64,000 nt of DNA from Streptomyces sp. NBC_00569 (GTDB taxonomy: Bacteria > Actinomycetota > Actinomycetes > Streptomycetales > Streptomycetaceae): the NCBI RefSeq assembly GCF_036345255.1, contig NZ_CP107783.1:7424001-7488000 (forward strand), in the 5' to 3' direction. Position 1 is the first letter of the stretch. Each line of letters begins with the position of its first letter. The notes under the pieces are model-generated. The model was not told where the DNA came from. It searched no databases and saw nothing but the letters and a program-made list of their open reading frames with translations. This document shows positions 49,119-57,588 of this stretch, piece after piece. The translations under genes and the position numbers were made by a program.

Positions 49119-49154
49119 CATCGACGCCATCGACGCCATCGACGCCATCGACCT
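49119..49154. repeat. 9-bp tandem repeat CATCGACGC, about 3.8 copies
   Basis: CATCGACGC occurs at 49119, 49128 and 49137, and CATCGACCT at 49146. The array starts two bases after the stop of the 39-aa gene. It does not form a strong hairpin. Role unknown. The following 49155-49310 stretch contains a short GGCACCACCAACCCC-type inverted repeat near 49212-49240 and the promoter of the next gene. Confidence 0.7.
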
Positions 49155-49310
49155 CATAGGCGCCATCGCGGCACTGTGACAGCGGTCCCCGGCCCGTTCG
49201 TGGCCGGGGTTGGTGGTGCTGGCACCACCAACCCCTAGGGGGCCAGTGTCAGGGTCAACTGGGTGGATCACCGGATGGGTTGAGGGCCCGGCCTTCCGTA
49301 AATTCGAGAT

Positions 49311-49583
49311 GTGACCGCGAACACCGCGGACCACGGCAGCGAGCATCTCGATGACCCCGGAGGCGTCATGTCGGCCCCTACGCACACCAGGCCCCACCCG
49401 GCCCCAGCGGGCGGCATCGACGTCAGGCTCCCGTGGTGGGCGATCGCCCTGCCCGCGATCACCTTCGCCGTACTCCTGCTCCTGATACTCAACCCGGCCG
49501 ACGCGCACGCAGCGACCGGTGACCCGGCAGTCGGCCAGCTCCTCGACCGCATTCAGCAGGCGGTGCTGCACACGGCCCCGTGA
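49311..49583 (+). CDS. Small membrane protein, 90 aa
   Basis: A protein of unknown function with a polar N-terminus (about 40 residues), one transmembrane helix (WWAIALPAITFAVLLLLILNPADAHA), and a short C-terminus (TGDPAVGQLLDRIQQAVLHTAP). TAAATT is exactly six bases before GTG 49311, favouring a leaderless start there. An in-frame ATG at 49368, with GGAGG, would give 71 aa and could also be used. No recognisable family. Confidence 0.65.
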   Translation: MTANTADHGSEHLDDPGGVMSAPTHTRPHPAPAGGIDVRLPWWAIALPAITFAVLLLLILNPADAHAATGDPAVGQLLDRIQQAVLHTAP

Positions 49584-49668
49584 GCGGCCCGCACGGCGCG
49601 TCACCCGTGCCGGTCGAGCGCGCCAACTCCCTGCGCCCCGTGGCCGGTTTCGTGCGAAGCTGGGACCC

Positions 49669-50187
49669 ATGAGCGTCGCAGAACCCCGCAGGATTGTCCT
49701 TTTCCGGCATGCGAAGGCGGACTGGCCCCAGGTCTCCGACCACGAGAGGCCGCTCGCCGAGAGGGGCCGAAAGGACGCGCCCGTCGCCGGCCGCAAGCTC
49801 GCCGACTCCGGTATCGACCTCGACCTGGCCCTCTGCTCGACCTCCGCGAGGACCCGCGAGACATGGAAGCTCGCCGTCCACGAGCTGCCCCACCGGCCCA
49901 GGACGGTGTACGAGGAGCGGGTCTACGAGGCCTCGCCCGGTGAGCTCATCGCCGTACTGAACGAGACCCCGGACGACGTGCGGAGCGCGGTGCTGATCGG
50001 CCACAACCCCGGGATCCAGGGGCTCGCCGACGTCCTCTCCGGGCAGGCCGAGGGCGACGCGGGGGAGCGGATGGCCCGGCGCGGCTTCCCGACCTCCGCC
50101 TTCGCGGTCCTGTCCTTCACCGGCCCCTGGAAGTCACTCGAGCCGGGCACCGCCACCCTCGTCGACTACTGGGCACCGTCCGAGTGA
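49669..50187 (+). CDS. SixA-like histidine phosphatase
   Basis: A 172-aa protein of the histidine phosphatase superfamily. The catalytic RHAKADW is at the N-terminus (phospho-accepting His in LFRHAK). CSTSARTRETWKLA carries the second Arg pocket, and VLIGHNPGIQGLADVL the second His. SixA in E. coli dephosphorylates phosphohistidine on signalling and PTS proteins. The target here is unknown. ATG 49669 lacks a clear Shine-Dalgarno site. It converges on serB across a shared terminator. Confidence 0.9.
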   Translation: MSVAEPRRIVLFRHAKADWPQVSDHERPLAERGRKDAPVAGRKLADSGIDLDLALCSTSARTRETWKLAVHELPHRPRTVYEERVYEASPGELIAVLNETPDDVRSAVLIGHNPGIQGLADVLSGQAEGDAGERMARRGFPTSAFAVLSFTGPWKSLEPGTATLVDYWAPSE

Positions 50188-50221
50188 CCCGTCGACCGAC
50201 GGCCGGACCCTGACACGCCGA

Positions 50222-50253
50222 CGGGCCCCGATACGCATGGGTACCGGGGCCCG
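50222..50253. terminator. Terminator between sixA-like gene and serB
   Basis: CGGGCCCCG (50222-50230) pairs with CGGGGCCCG (50245-50253), a 9-bp G/C stem with a 14-base loop. It is positioned between convergent genes and can serve both. Confidence 0.7.
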
Positions 50254-50284
50254 CCGCATCAGTGATCGTCCGCGTCGACCGGAG

Positions 50285-51523
50285 TCAGTCGTCGTGGGCG
50301 TCCGCGGCCTCGACCTCTTCGCGGGTGATGCCGAGGAGGTAGAGCACGGTGTCGAGGAACGGCACGTTCACCGCGGTGTGCGCGGCCTCGCGGACCACGG
50401 GCTTCGCGTTGAAGGCGACACCGAGGCCCGCCGCGTTCAGCATGTCCAGATCGTTGGCTCCGTCGCCGATCGCCACGGTCTGCGCGAGCGGCACCCCGGC
50501 CTCCGCGGCGAACCGGCGCAGCAGACGCGCCTTGCCCGCGCGGTCCACGATCTCGCCGGTGACCCGGCCGGTCAGCTTTCCGTCGACGATCTCCAGGGTG
50601 TTGGCCTGGGCGAAGTCGAGCCCGAGCCGGTCCTGCAGATCGTCCGTGACCTGGGTGAATCCGCCCGAGACGACGCCCACTTGATAGCCGAGCCGCTTCA
50701 GGGTGCGGATCAGGGTCCGCGCGCCGGGCGTGAGCCGCACCTCGGCGCGGACCTTGTCGACGACTGACGCGTCGAGCCCCTCGAGCAGCGCGACCCGCGC
50801 GTGCAGCGACTGCTCGAAGTCCAGCTCGCCCCGCATCGCCGCCGCGGTGACCTCGGCGACCTTGTCCTCGCAGCCGGCGTGCGCCGCGAAGAGCTCGATG
50901 ACCTCGTCCTGGATGAGTGTCGAGTCGACGTCCATCACGACGAGGCGCTGGGCGCGCCGGTGCAGTCCGGCCGCGACGACGGCGACATCGACGCCGAGCG
51001 CCGCCGACTCCGTCGCGAGTGCGGTGCGCAGGGGCTCGGTCTCGGTGCCGGAGACGGCGAACTCGACCGCGGTCACGGGGTACTTCGCGAGCCGGAAGAT
51101 ACGGTCGATGTTGCCGCCGGTGCCGGTGATCCTGGCGGCGATGGCGGCCGTCGTCTCCGCGGTCAGCGGGTGGCCGAGCACGGTGACGAGCGAGCGGCCG
51201 AGACCGCGCGGACGGTTGTCGCCGATGCCCGAGATGATCTCGGCCTGCATCCGCATGGACTCCGCCCAGCTGTGGACGGTGGCCCGCAGGTCGCCCTCGA
51301 GACCGGGGGGCGGCTCCGTCACCAGGGCGCACAGGACGATGCGGCCGCGGGTGACGACCTGCTCGATGTCGACGACATCGAGGGAGTAGGCGGCGAGGGT
51401 GTCGAAGAGCCCGGCGGTGATACCGGGTCGGTCCTTGCCGAATATCTTGACGAGGAGCGTCGGGACGTCGTCCGGAACTGCGACCGGGACATCAGCGGGG
51501 TGGCGGGGCTGCGAAGCACTCAT
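50285..51523 (-). CDS. serB: Phosphoserine phosphatase SerB
   Basis: A 412-aa HAD enzyme that makes L-serine from phosphoserine. The N-terminal half has two ACT-like regulatory domains (LLVKIFGKDRPGITAGLFDTLAAYSLDVVDIEQVVTRGR; VTVLGHPLTAETTAAIAARI). The catalytic domain begins VVMDVDSTLIQDEVIELFAAHAG with the two Asp nucleophiles; VVSGGFTQV and VAIGDGANDLDMLNAAGLGVAFNAKP complete the HAD set. Length and ACT arrangement match the actinobacterial SerB2 type. TAACGT nine bases before the ATG is a -10 candidate. Confidence 0.96.
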   Translation of the reverse strand: MSASQPRHPADVPVAVPDDVPTLLVKIFGKDRPGITAGLFDTLAAYSLDVVDIEQVVTRGRIVLCALVTEPPPGLEGDLRATVHSWAESMRMQAEIISGIGDNRPRGLGRSLVTVLGHPLTAETTAAIAARITGTGGNIDRIFRLAKYPVTAVEFAVSGTETEPLRTALATESAALGVDVAVVAAGLHRRAQRLVVMDVDSTLIQDEVIELFAAHAGCEDKVAEVTAAAMRGELDFEQSLHARVALLEGLDASVVDKVRAEVRLTPGARTLIRTLKRLGYQVGVVSGGFTQVTDDLQDRLGLDFAQANTLEIVDGKLTGRVTGEIVDRAGKARLLRRFAAEAGVPLAQTVAIGDGANDLDMLNAAGLGVAFNAKPVVREAAHTAVNVPFLDTVLYLLGITREEVEAADAHDD

Positions 51524-51636
51524 GGTGGTCCCACGTTATCCGGCCCACGTCGCGGCGCGCGGTGGTGGTCCGTGTGGCGGACATGTGGGGCGCCCGCTCC
51601 GACCGGCCGGTTCGCCGTCCACCGCCCGTACTCGGC

Positions 51637-53673
51637 TCAGCCGCGCGGGCCCCTCCGGGGTGGCTGCGGCCCCTCCTCGTCCGGCGCCGACGGTGACCGT
51701 GACGGCGGGCGCGGCAGTGGCGGTGGGGGAGGAGGCGGTGGCGGCACGGGCCATCCCTTGCCGGACCCGGACCCGGAACCCGACCCGGGCCGCCCTCGCG
51801 GACGCGGCGGCACCGGTGGCCTGACCGGCCCCACCATCGTCGGCGCCCCGTACAGATCGTCCGGCAGATCATCCTGCCGATTGCCCGACCGATCGCTCGG
51901 CCTGTTCTCCGACCGATCCTGCGGCCGATCGCTCGGCCTGTTCTCCGACTGATCTTGCGGCCGATCGTTCGGCCTGTTCTCCGACTGATCTTGCGGCCGA
52001 TCGCTCGGCCTGTTCTCCGACCGATCCTGCGGCCGATCGCTCGACCTGTTCCCCGACCGATCGCTCGTCCGATCGCCCGCCCGTTCGTCGGCCAGTTCGC
52101 CCGGCGGCTTCAGATACGGGTTCGTCGCGTCCGGCGACGCCCGGTACGGCGTGCTCGGCCGATACGGCCCCGCCTCCTGGGACGGGACGAGCCCGACGGG
52201 CCGGACCACACCGTCCCCCCGTTCGCGCGGTTCGCCCCGTGCCCACCGCTCCTCCGGTTCCACTCCGCCCCCGCTCAGCGCAGCTGGCGCCGCCCGCCGG
52301 CCCGCCGCCCCCGCCCCGTGAGCCAGCAGCGCTCCCACCGCTCCCGCCCCCGCTCCCCAGGCGGCCCCGAGCAGCAGCGCCATGCCGAGATGTCCGTGCA
52401 GCTCGATGCCGGCCCCGAACGCGTCGAAGCCGAGTACGGACAGCGAGGCGTCCGCCGACACGTCCGTCAGCCGCACGAGCAGCGGGAGGCCGAGCGCCAT
52501 GACGACCCCGAGCCGCAGCGCGCACCTCCCGGCGAAGCCGGCGGCGCCCATCGGCCGCGACCCGGGCCCGCCGGTCACCGCAGGTGTCCGCACGGCGGTC
52601 AGTACGCCCGCGAGCACCGTCATCAGAAGGGTCGCGAAGGCCAACAGCCATATTCTGTCGTCCAGTTCGGCGAGACGGCCCAGCGTCACCGGCTCGTTCG
52701 TGTGCATCCGCAGCAACTCGTCGACCGGGTGGGGAAGGGTCTGCGCGAGAGTGCCCGTCGCCTTGCCGTCCCACGGGACGAAGAGGCCGAGGGGGATGCC
52801 GAGCCACACCCCGTTGGGTGCCCCGAGCAGCGCGGCGCCCGCGATCCGCCGCGGATGGTCGTCGCCGATCATCGCGTACGCCGCTGCCGCGAGCCCCGCG
52901 GCAACCGCTACCGACAACACCGTGACCAGTGACGAAGCGGCGGGACGGACCACCCGGTGCAGCGCGTCGAGGGCGCGCGGGAGCGGCGTCCTGCGCGAGG
53001 CGAGCAGTGCGATCAGCAGGACGCCGATCACCCACGCGGCGCCGCCCAGCAGAGAGGATCCGGTCTCGACGGTGAACCCGACGGTCGCCTTCGCGTCCGC
53101 GAGGCGGCCGATGTGGTCCGGCAGGAGTCCTCCGAGGTCGAGGCCGCCCGGCAGCTTGTCCTTGATGCCGCCCGGCAGATCCCCGTCCGGTATCCGGTCG
53201 AGCCCGAGCTTCCCGCCGTCAATCGTGATGAGGTCGTGACCCGCCCGGGCAAGCCCTGCGAGCATCGCCAGAAACAGTGTGACCACGCTCCCCGCGCGTG
53301 CCGCGAGTTCGGCCGGCGTGACCTCAACTCCCGCCCCACGTAGGGAACGCAGGAAGAACCAGCTGAGCAGCAGAGCGCCCGTGAGGCCCACGCCGAGCGG
53401 CGCGATATCGATGGCCGTGTGGGCCTGCGCGCCGTCCAGTCCGAAGGCTGAGACGTCTCCCGACGGCGTGACTTTCCCACCCACCCCAAGGGCCACCACC
53501 GCGGCCGTCATCGGGCCGAGCGAACCCGCGGAATCCGCTCCGAGCAGATGAAGGCCGGCCGCGGCGACCGTCGCCATCCCGATGAACGCCCAGCTCACGG
53601 AGGCGACCGCGCAGAGCAATACGTCGCTCCAGCGCACGCCCTCGCGCCCGCTCCCCCGGACAACGGTCTCCAT
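51637..53673 (-). CDS. Streptophobe family membrane protein with repeat tail
   Basis: A 678-aa protein. The first 480 residues hold about 12 transmembrane helices with long extracytoplasmic loops, including LGADSAGSLGPMTAAVVALGVGGKVTPSGDVSAFGLDGAQAHTAID. This corresponds to what I know as the 'streptophobe' family, restricted to Streptomyces relatives. The C-terminal 180 residues are hydrophilic. They contain five copies of a 12-residue unit of the form RPQDxSENRPSD, then a polyproline stretch of nine. Function unknown. It diverges from the FHA-ABC gene. Confidence 0.85.
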   Translation of the reverse strand: METVVRGSGREGVRWSDVLLCAVASVSWAFIGMATVAAAGLHLLGADSAGSLGPMTAAVVALGVGGKVTPSGDVSAFGLDGAQAHTAIDIAPLGVGLTGALLLSWFFLRSLRGAGVEVTPAELAARAGSVVTLFLAMLAGLARAGHDLITIDGGKLGLDRIPDGDLPGGIKDKLPGGLDLGGLLPDHIGRLADAKATVGFTVETGSSLLGGAAWVIGVLLIALLASRRTPLPRALDALHRVVRPAASSLVTVLSVAVAAGLAAAAYAMIGDDHPRRIAGAALLGAPNGVWLGIPLGLFVPWDGKATGTLAQTLPHPVDELLRMHTNEPVTLGRLAELDDRIWLLAFATLLMTVLAGVLTAVRTPAVTGGPGSRPMGAAGFAGRCALRLGVVMALGLPLLVRLTDVSADASLSVLGFDAFGAGIELHGHLGMALLLGAAWGAGAGAVGALLAHGAGAAGRRAAPAALSGGGVEPEERWARGEPRERGDGVVRPVGLVPSQEAGPYRPSTPYRASPDATNPYLKPPGELADERAGDRTSDRSGNRSSDRPQDRSENRPSDRPQDQSENRPNDRPQDQSENRPSDRPQDRSENRPSDRSGNRQDDLPDDLYGAPTMVGPVRPPVPPRPRGRPGSGSGSGSGKGWPVPPPPPPPPPLPRPPSRSPSAPDEEGPQPPRRGPRG
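51890..52069. repeat. 36-bp tandem repeat, five copies, rich in GATC
   Basis: Units start at 51890, 51926, 51962, 51998 and 52034, period 36 bases, with a few substitutions. Each unit contains two GATC sites. With flanking sites I count thirteen GATC between about 51855 and 52075. The repeat is in frame and encodes the 12-residue repeats of the streptophobe protein tail. It is not a CRISPR: there are no spacers. Confidence 0.9.
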
Positions 53674-53940
53674 CAGGGCCCCCGATCCGTACGGCCATGT
53701 ATCGGATGTCCCATTTGCGCATGATCCGTAGGCACTTGTGGGTGCTTACCACTCTCCGGGGCTGTTTCTGCCTCGTCAACGGGGCGGGCGTACAGGCGCG
53801 TGGACGGTCTTCACAAGGCCCGCCTCAAGGCCCGACTTTCGGTCAGGGGGCTCCGCCTGAAATAGTTCCCCACGATGTTCGACATCCCTAGACTCCCCAA
53901 GATGGGGGCTAGCTCGGGGGACAACTCAGTGGGGCATGGA
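53674..53940. promoter_or_regulatory. Divergent promoter region with TAGACT before the FHA-ABC gene
   Basis: TAGACT (53889-53894) is a good -10 candidate on the plus strand, giving a start near 53901 and making GTG 53941 the likely first codon. An in-frame ATG at 53875 would lie upstream of this promoter. No further gene is seen in the gap. Confidence 0.5.
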
Positions 53941-56478
53941 GTGCCGGAACTCGTACTGGAATTGAATGGAAGGACCTGGACGCTCGACCCGTCCAGGCCA
54001 TACACCCTCGGACGTGATCCGCAGGGGGACGTCGCGATCGACGATGCCAGGGTGTCCTGGCGTCACGCCACCATCAGCTGGGGCGGCCGCAGTTGGGTCA
54101 TCGAGGATCACGGCTCCACCAACGGCACGTTCGTGCAGGGCCGGCGGATCCATCAGATGGAGATCGGCCCGGGCTCGACGCTGCACCTCGGCAACGCGAC
54201 GGACGGTCCGAGGGTGAGCCTCTCGGGCAGCGCCTCCGGCGCGGCCGTGCCCGCGGCCCAGCAGGCCCAGCAGCAGGCCCATCCGCAGCAGGCGCCGGCC
54301 CAGCAGCCGCACGTGGCGCCGCAGGGTGGCGACCCCGGCTGGGTGCACAAAGCCCCGCCGCAGCAGCAGGTTCCCGCCCAGCAGGGCTGGCAGCAGCCGC
54401 AGCAGGCGCAGAACATCCCGCCCCAGCAGGGGCCCGGCGGTGCCGCGGGGGCCCCGCCGGTGTACGGCGACCGCAGCCCCACCACGTTCCACCAGCTGGC
54501 CCTCGGCCGCGTGATGCGGATCGGCCGTGCCCTCGAGAACGAGCTGGTGGTCTCCGACCTCCAAGTCTCGCGCCTGCACGCCGAGTTCCACGCGACGCCC
54601 GACGGCCGCTACGAGATCCGTGACCTCGGCTCGCACAATGGCACGTACGTCAACGGTATGCCGATCGCCAAGGGCGGCTCCGCGCTGCTCGGCCCGAACG
54701 ACATCGTCGGCGTCGGCCACTCGACGTTCCGCCTCGTCGGCGACCGTCTCGAAGAGTTCGTCGACACCGGTGAGGTCTCCTTCTCCGCCCGCCATCTGAC
54801 GGTGACGGTCGACGGCGGCAAGGACATCCTCAAGGACGTCTCCTTCGGCGTCCCGGAGAAGTCGCTCATCGCGGTCATCGGCCCCTCGGGTTCCGGCAAG
54901 TCCACCTTGCTCAAGGCGCTCACCGGCTACCGGCCCGCCAACAAGGGCGACGTGCTCTACGACAACCGGAACCTGTACAAGCAGTTCGCCGAGCTGCGTC
55001 AGCGCATCGGTCTGGTTCCGCAGGACGACATCCTGCACAAGGAACTGACCGTCAAGAAGGCTCTCAAGTACGCGGCCAAGCTGCGCTTCCCCTCGGACAC
55101 CAGTGAGCAGGAGCGCGAGCAGCGCATCGACGAGGTGCTGCGCGAGCTCAAGCTGGACATCCACAAGGAGAAGAAGGTCACCTCCCTCTCCGGTGGCCAG
55201 CGCAAGCGTGTCTCCGTCGCCCTGGAGCTGCTCACCAAGCCGTCGCTGATCTTCCTGGACGAGCCGACCTCCGGCCTCGACCCGGGCATGGACCGCGACG
55301 TCATGCAGCTCCTGCGCGGCCTCGCCGACGACGGCCGCACGGTCCTCGTCGTCACGCACTCGGTCGCCGAGCTGGCGATCTGCGACAAGCTCCTGGTGAT
55401 GGCGCCCGGCGGTTCGGTGGCGTACTTCGGTCCGCCCGAGGAGGCCCTGAACTTCTTCGGCTACGGCACCTGGGCCGACGTCTTCTCCGCCTTCGAGAAC
55501 TACCGCGACTACGACTGGGCGGGCCGCTGGAAGGGCTCGCAGCACTACCAGATGTACGCCGCGGACATCGACGCCGTCGCCGCACAGTCCGTACACATGC
55601 CGCCACCGCAGGCGATGAAGCCGCCCAAGCCGCAGGGCTGGGGCTCGCAGCTGTGGACCCTGATCCGCCGCTACACGTCGGTGATCGCGTCCGACAAGGG
55701 CTTCCTGGGCCTGATGGTGATCCTGCCCGCGGTCCTCGGTGTCGTCAGCACGGTGATCCCGGCCGACTTCGGCCTGGGCCCGCCGAAGCCGCCGTCCCGG
55801 TTCAACGGCGACGCCGGCACGATCATGCTGATCCTCGCGGTCGGCATGTGCTTCTCGGGCGCGGCCAACTCCGTGCGTGAGCTGATCAAGGAACGCGTGA
55901 TCTACGAACGGGAGCGGGCCACCGGCCTGTCCCGCTCGGCGTACCTGATGTCCAAGGTGATCGTGCTCGGCGTCGTCACGGCCATCCAGGGCGTGATCAT
56001 CTGCGCCATCGGCTTCGTCCCGCGCGACCTGCCGGCCGAGGGTCTGATGATGCCGCCGGCCGTCGAGCTGTGCATCGTGATCATCGCGCTCGGCTTCACG
56101 TCGATGATGTTCGGCCTGGTCATCTCCTCGCTGGTGAAGACCGCCGAGAAGACGATGCCGCTCCTGGTCATGTTCGCGATCGTCCAGGTCGTCTTCACCG
56201 GCATCCTCTTCCAGGTGTACGGCTCGCCGGGCCTGGAGCAGTTCGCCTGGCTGATGCCGTCGCGCTGGGCCATCGCCGGTGCCGGTTCGACGCTCGACCT
56301 CGCGCACCTCATGCCGCCGTGGGACCAGGCGCACCCGAACGACCTGGACCCGCTGTGGGAGCACTCGGTGAGCCAGTGGGGCATCAACCTCGCGATCCTG
56401 ATCGCCCTCGGGGTCCTCTGCGGCTTCGCGGTCGCGCGCCTGCTGCGCCGCCACGAGCCCGAGGTCATGCGCAAGTAG
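53941..56478 (+). CDS. ABC transporter with two N-terminal FHA domains (Rv1747-like)
   Basis: An 845-aa fusion. FHA domain 1 (about residues 1-85) has YTLGRDPQGDVAIDDARVSWRHATI and GSTNGTFVQG. A Gln/Pro-rich linker (about 95-175) follows. FHA domain 2 (about 185-265) has MRIGRALENELVVSDLQVSRLHAEF and GSHNGTYVNG. The ATPase has Walker A GPSGSGKSTLLKAL, signature LSGGQRKRVSVALELL and Walker B LIFLDEPTSGLD (ABCG type). The last third holds six transmembrane helices. Mycobacterial Rv1747 has the same design and is controlled by Ser/Thr kinase phosphorylation through its FHA domains. The exported substrate is unknown. Confidence 0.93.
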   Translation: MPELVLELNGRTWTLDPSRPYTLGRDPQGDVAIDDARVSWRHATISWGGRSWVIEDHGSTNGTFVQGRRIHQMEIGPGSTLHLGNATDGPRVSLSGSASGAAVPAAQQAQQQAHPQQAPAQQPHVAPQGGDPGWVHKAPPQQQVPAQQGWQQPQQAQNIPPQQGPGGAAGAPPVYGDRSPTTFHQLALGRVMRIGRALENELVVSDLQVSRLHAEFHATPDGRYEIRDLGSHNGTYVNGMPIAKGGSALLGPNDIVGVGHSTFRLVGDRLEEFVDTGEVSFSARHLTVTVDGGKDILKDVSFGVPEKSLIAVIGPSGSGKSTLLKALTGYRPANKGDVLYDNRNLYKQFAELRQRIGLVPQDDILHKELTVKKALKYAAKLRFPSDTSEQEREQRIDEVLRELKLDIHKEKKVTSLSGGQRKRVSVALELLTKPSLIFLDEPTSGLDPGMDRDVMQLLRGLADDGRTVLVVTHSVAELAICDKLLVMAPGGSVAYFGPPEEALNFFGYGTWADVFSAFENYRDYDWAGRWKGSQHYQMYAADIDAVAAQSVHMPPPQAMKPPKPQGWGSQLWTLIRRYTSVIASDKGFLGLMVILPAVLGVVSTVIPADFGLGPPKPPSRFNGDAGTIMLILAVGMCFSGAANSVRELIKERVIYERERATGLSRSAYLMSKVIVLGVVTAIQGVIICAIGFVPRDLPAEGLMMPPAVELCIVIIALGFTSMMFGLVISSLVKTAEKTMPLLVMFAIVQVVFTGILFQVYGSPGLEQFAWLMPSRWAIAGAGSTLDLAHLMPPWDQAHPNDLDPLWEHSVSQWGINLAILIALGVLCGFAVARLLRRHEPEVMRK

Positions 56479-56496
56479 CGTGACCCGCGCACGGAT

Positions 56497-56530
56497 GAAG
56501 GGCGGCACCCCGCACGGGGTGCCGCCCTTC
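56497..56530. terminator. Bidirectional terminator between FHA-ABC and transglycosylase genes
   Basis: GAAGGGCGGCACCCCG (56497-56512) pairs perfectly with CGGGGTGCCGCCCTTC (56515-56530), a 16-bp stem with a two-base loop. It stands between convergent genes. Confidence 0.88.
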
Positions 56531-56565
56531 GGCGTTCACGAAGACCCTGAGGTCCAGGGAGAGTC

Positions 56566-57294
56566 TCAGTAAGCGCTGTTCACGTTGTCCATCGAGCCGT
56601 ACTTGTCCGCGGCGTAGTTCGCGGCGGCGGTGATGTTGGCGACCGGGTCGTAGATGTTCCACGAGGTACCGGGGACGTGGTACGCGGCGAAGGTCGGCGG
56701 GATGACCTGCAGCAGACCCTTCGACGGGATGCCGTTGATCGCGTTGATGTCCCAGTTGTTGATCGCCTGCGGGTTGCCGGACGACTCACGGAGGATGTTG
56801 CGGTGCAGGCCCTCGTAGGAGCCCGGAATGCCCTTGGACTTCATGATGTCCAGGGACTGGCGGATCCAGCCGTCCAGGTTGTTCGCGTAGATCGGCTTGC
56901 GGGCGGCGGCGCGGCTGGCGGCCTCCCTGACCTGGCGGTCCTTCTCGGCCTTGGCCTTTGCGGCCGTGTCGACCTTCGCCTTCGCCGCGGCCGCGTCGGC
57001 GGCCTTCTTCGTGGCGGCGACCTGCGTGGCCTTCAGCTTGGCGGCCGCGTTCTTGACCTGCTGGTCGACGGTGGCCTGCTGGTTGGTGACGCTGGCGTGT
57101 ACGTCCTTGATCTGGGGCTTGCCGGCCACCTGGAAGGCGACCGGAGCCGCCGACATCGTCTCGGCCTCCGCGTTCGAGTTGCCCGGCACCAGCGTGAACG
57201 CGAGGGCAGCGGCGCCAAGGGTGGCGATACCGGCGATCGAGTACTTGTGGGTCTTCGTCAGGGGACTATGACCGGAGAAGCTGAGCTTGGACAT
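56566..57294 (-). CDS. Secreted lytic transglycosylase (SLT domain)
   Basis: A 242-aa exported protein. The signal peptide (KYSIAGIATLGAAALAFTLVPGNSNAEA) is followed by an Ala/Lys-rich coiled region (about residues 65-135: AKLKATQVAATKKAADAAAAKAKVDTAAKAKAEKDRQ). The SLT domain at the end reads RNILRESSGNPQAINNWDINAINGIPSKGLLQVIPPTFAAYHVPG, with the catalytic Glu in RESSGNP. It cuts peptidoglycan to give 1,6-anhydro ends. ATG 57294 is chosen (MSKLSFSGHS), with a GAAGAGG region upstream. Its leader may be structured. Confidence 0.92.
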   Translation of the reverse strand: MSKLSFSGHSPLTKTHKYSIAGIATLGAAALAFTLVPGNSNAEAETMSAAPVAFQVAGKPQIKDVHASVTNQQATVDQQVKNAAAKLKATQVAATKKAADAAAAKAKVDTAAKAKAEKDRQVREAASRAAARKPIYANNLDGWIRQSLDIMKSKGIPGSYEGLHRNILRESSGNPQAINNWDINAINGIPSKGLLQVIPPTFAAYHVPGTSWNIYDPVANITAAANYAADKYGSMDNVNSAY

Positions 57295-57440
57295 GGAGGA
57301 CCTCTTCGAATCGGGGAAGTCGCTCACCGGTCCAAGCAGGACCGTTCATGTTTCGGTCATGAACGCCGCGGGTAGAGGCCCACGCTGTCGAGCAACGAGA
57401 GCCATTGTTAGCGGCCGCAAAATTGCGTGGCAAAGGTGTG

Positions 57441-57544
57441 ACGTACGAAGCCGGGTAGTGGATCAGGCCCCCCGGCGAGGTCGATTTCCCCCCTCCTGCC
57501 CCGGTAACGCTGCCCCCAGCTAATTCCTAGCCGCCTTCGTACGT
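57441..57544 (-). ncRNA. Possible structured 5' leader of the transglycosylase gene
   Basis: On the minus strand ACGTACGAAG (57544-57535) and CTTCGTACGT (57450-57441) are exact complements enclosing 84 bases, which would close a multi-branched RNA. The interior is G-rich (GGGGGCAGC, GGGGCAGGAGGGGGG). The element lies about 150 bases before the ATG. Actinobacterial cell-wall hydrolase genes can carry c-di-AMP (ydaO) riboswitches, but I could not match the conserved ydaO positions here. The remaining bases of 57295-57588 show nothing else. Confidence 0.35.
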
Positions 57545-57588
57545 GATGTGCGCCCTATGCGCGGGCTCACATCGGGCACGTAACGACC

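Noticed and set aside
51890..52069. Regular 36-bp repeats that could suggest a CRISPR array
   Set aside because: The units are directly adjacent with no spacers and encode an in-frame 12-residue protein repeat.
53926..56508. An 860-aa minus-strand open frame opposite the FHA-ABC gene
   Set aside because: Composition is His/Arg/Asp-rich with no domain; the plus strand encodes an intact FHA-FHA-ABC protein.
57295..57588. c-di-AMP (ydaO) riboswitch upstream of the transglycosylase gene
   Set aside because: A GCTAAC fragment and G-rich stretches are present, but the conserved GGGGTGAA-like core and helix order are not. It is kept only as an unclassified structured leader.
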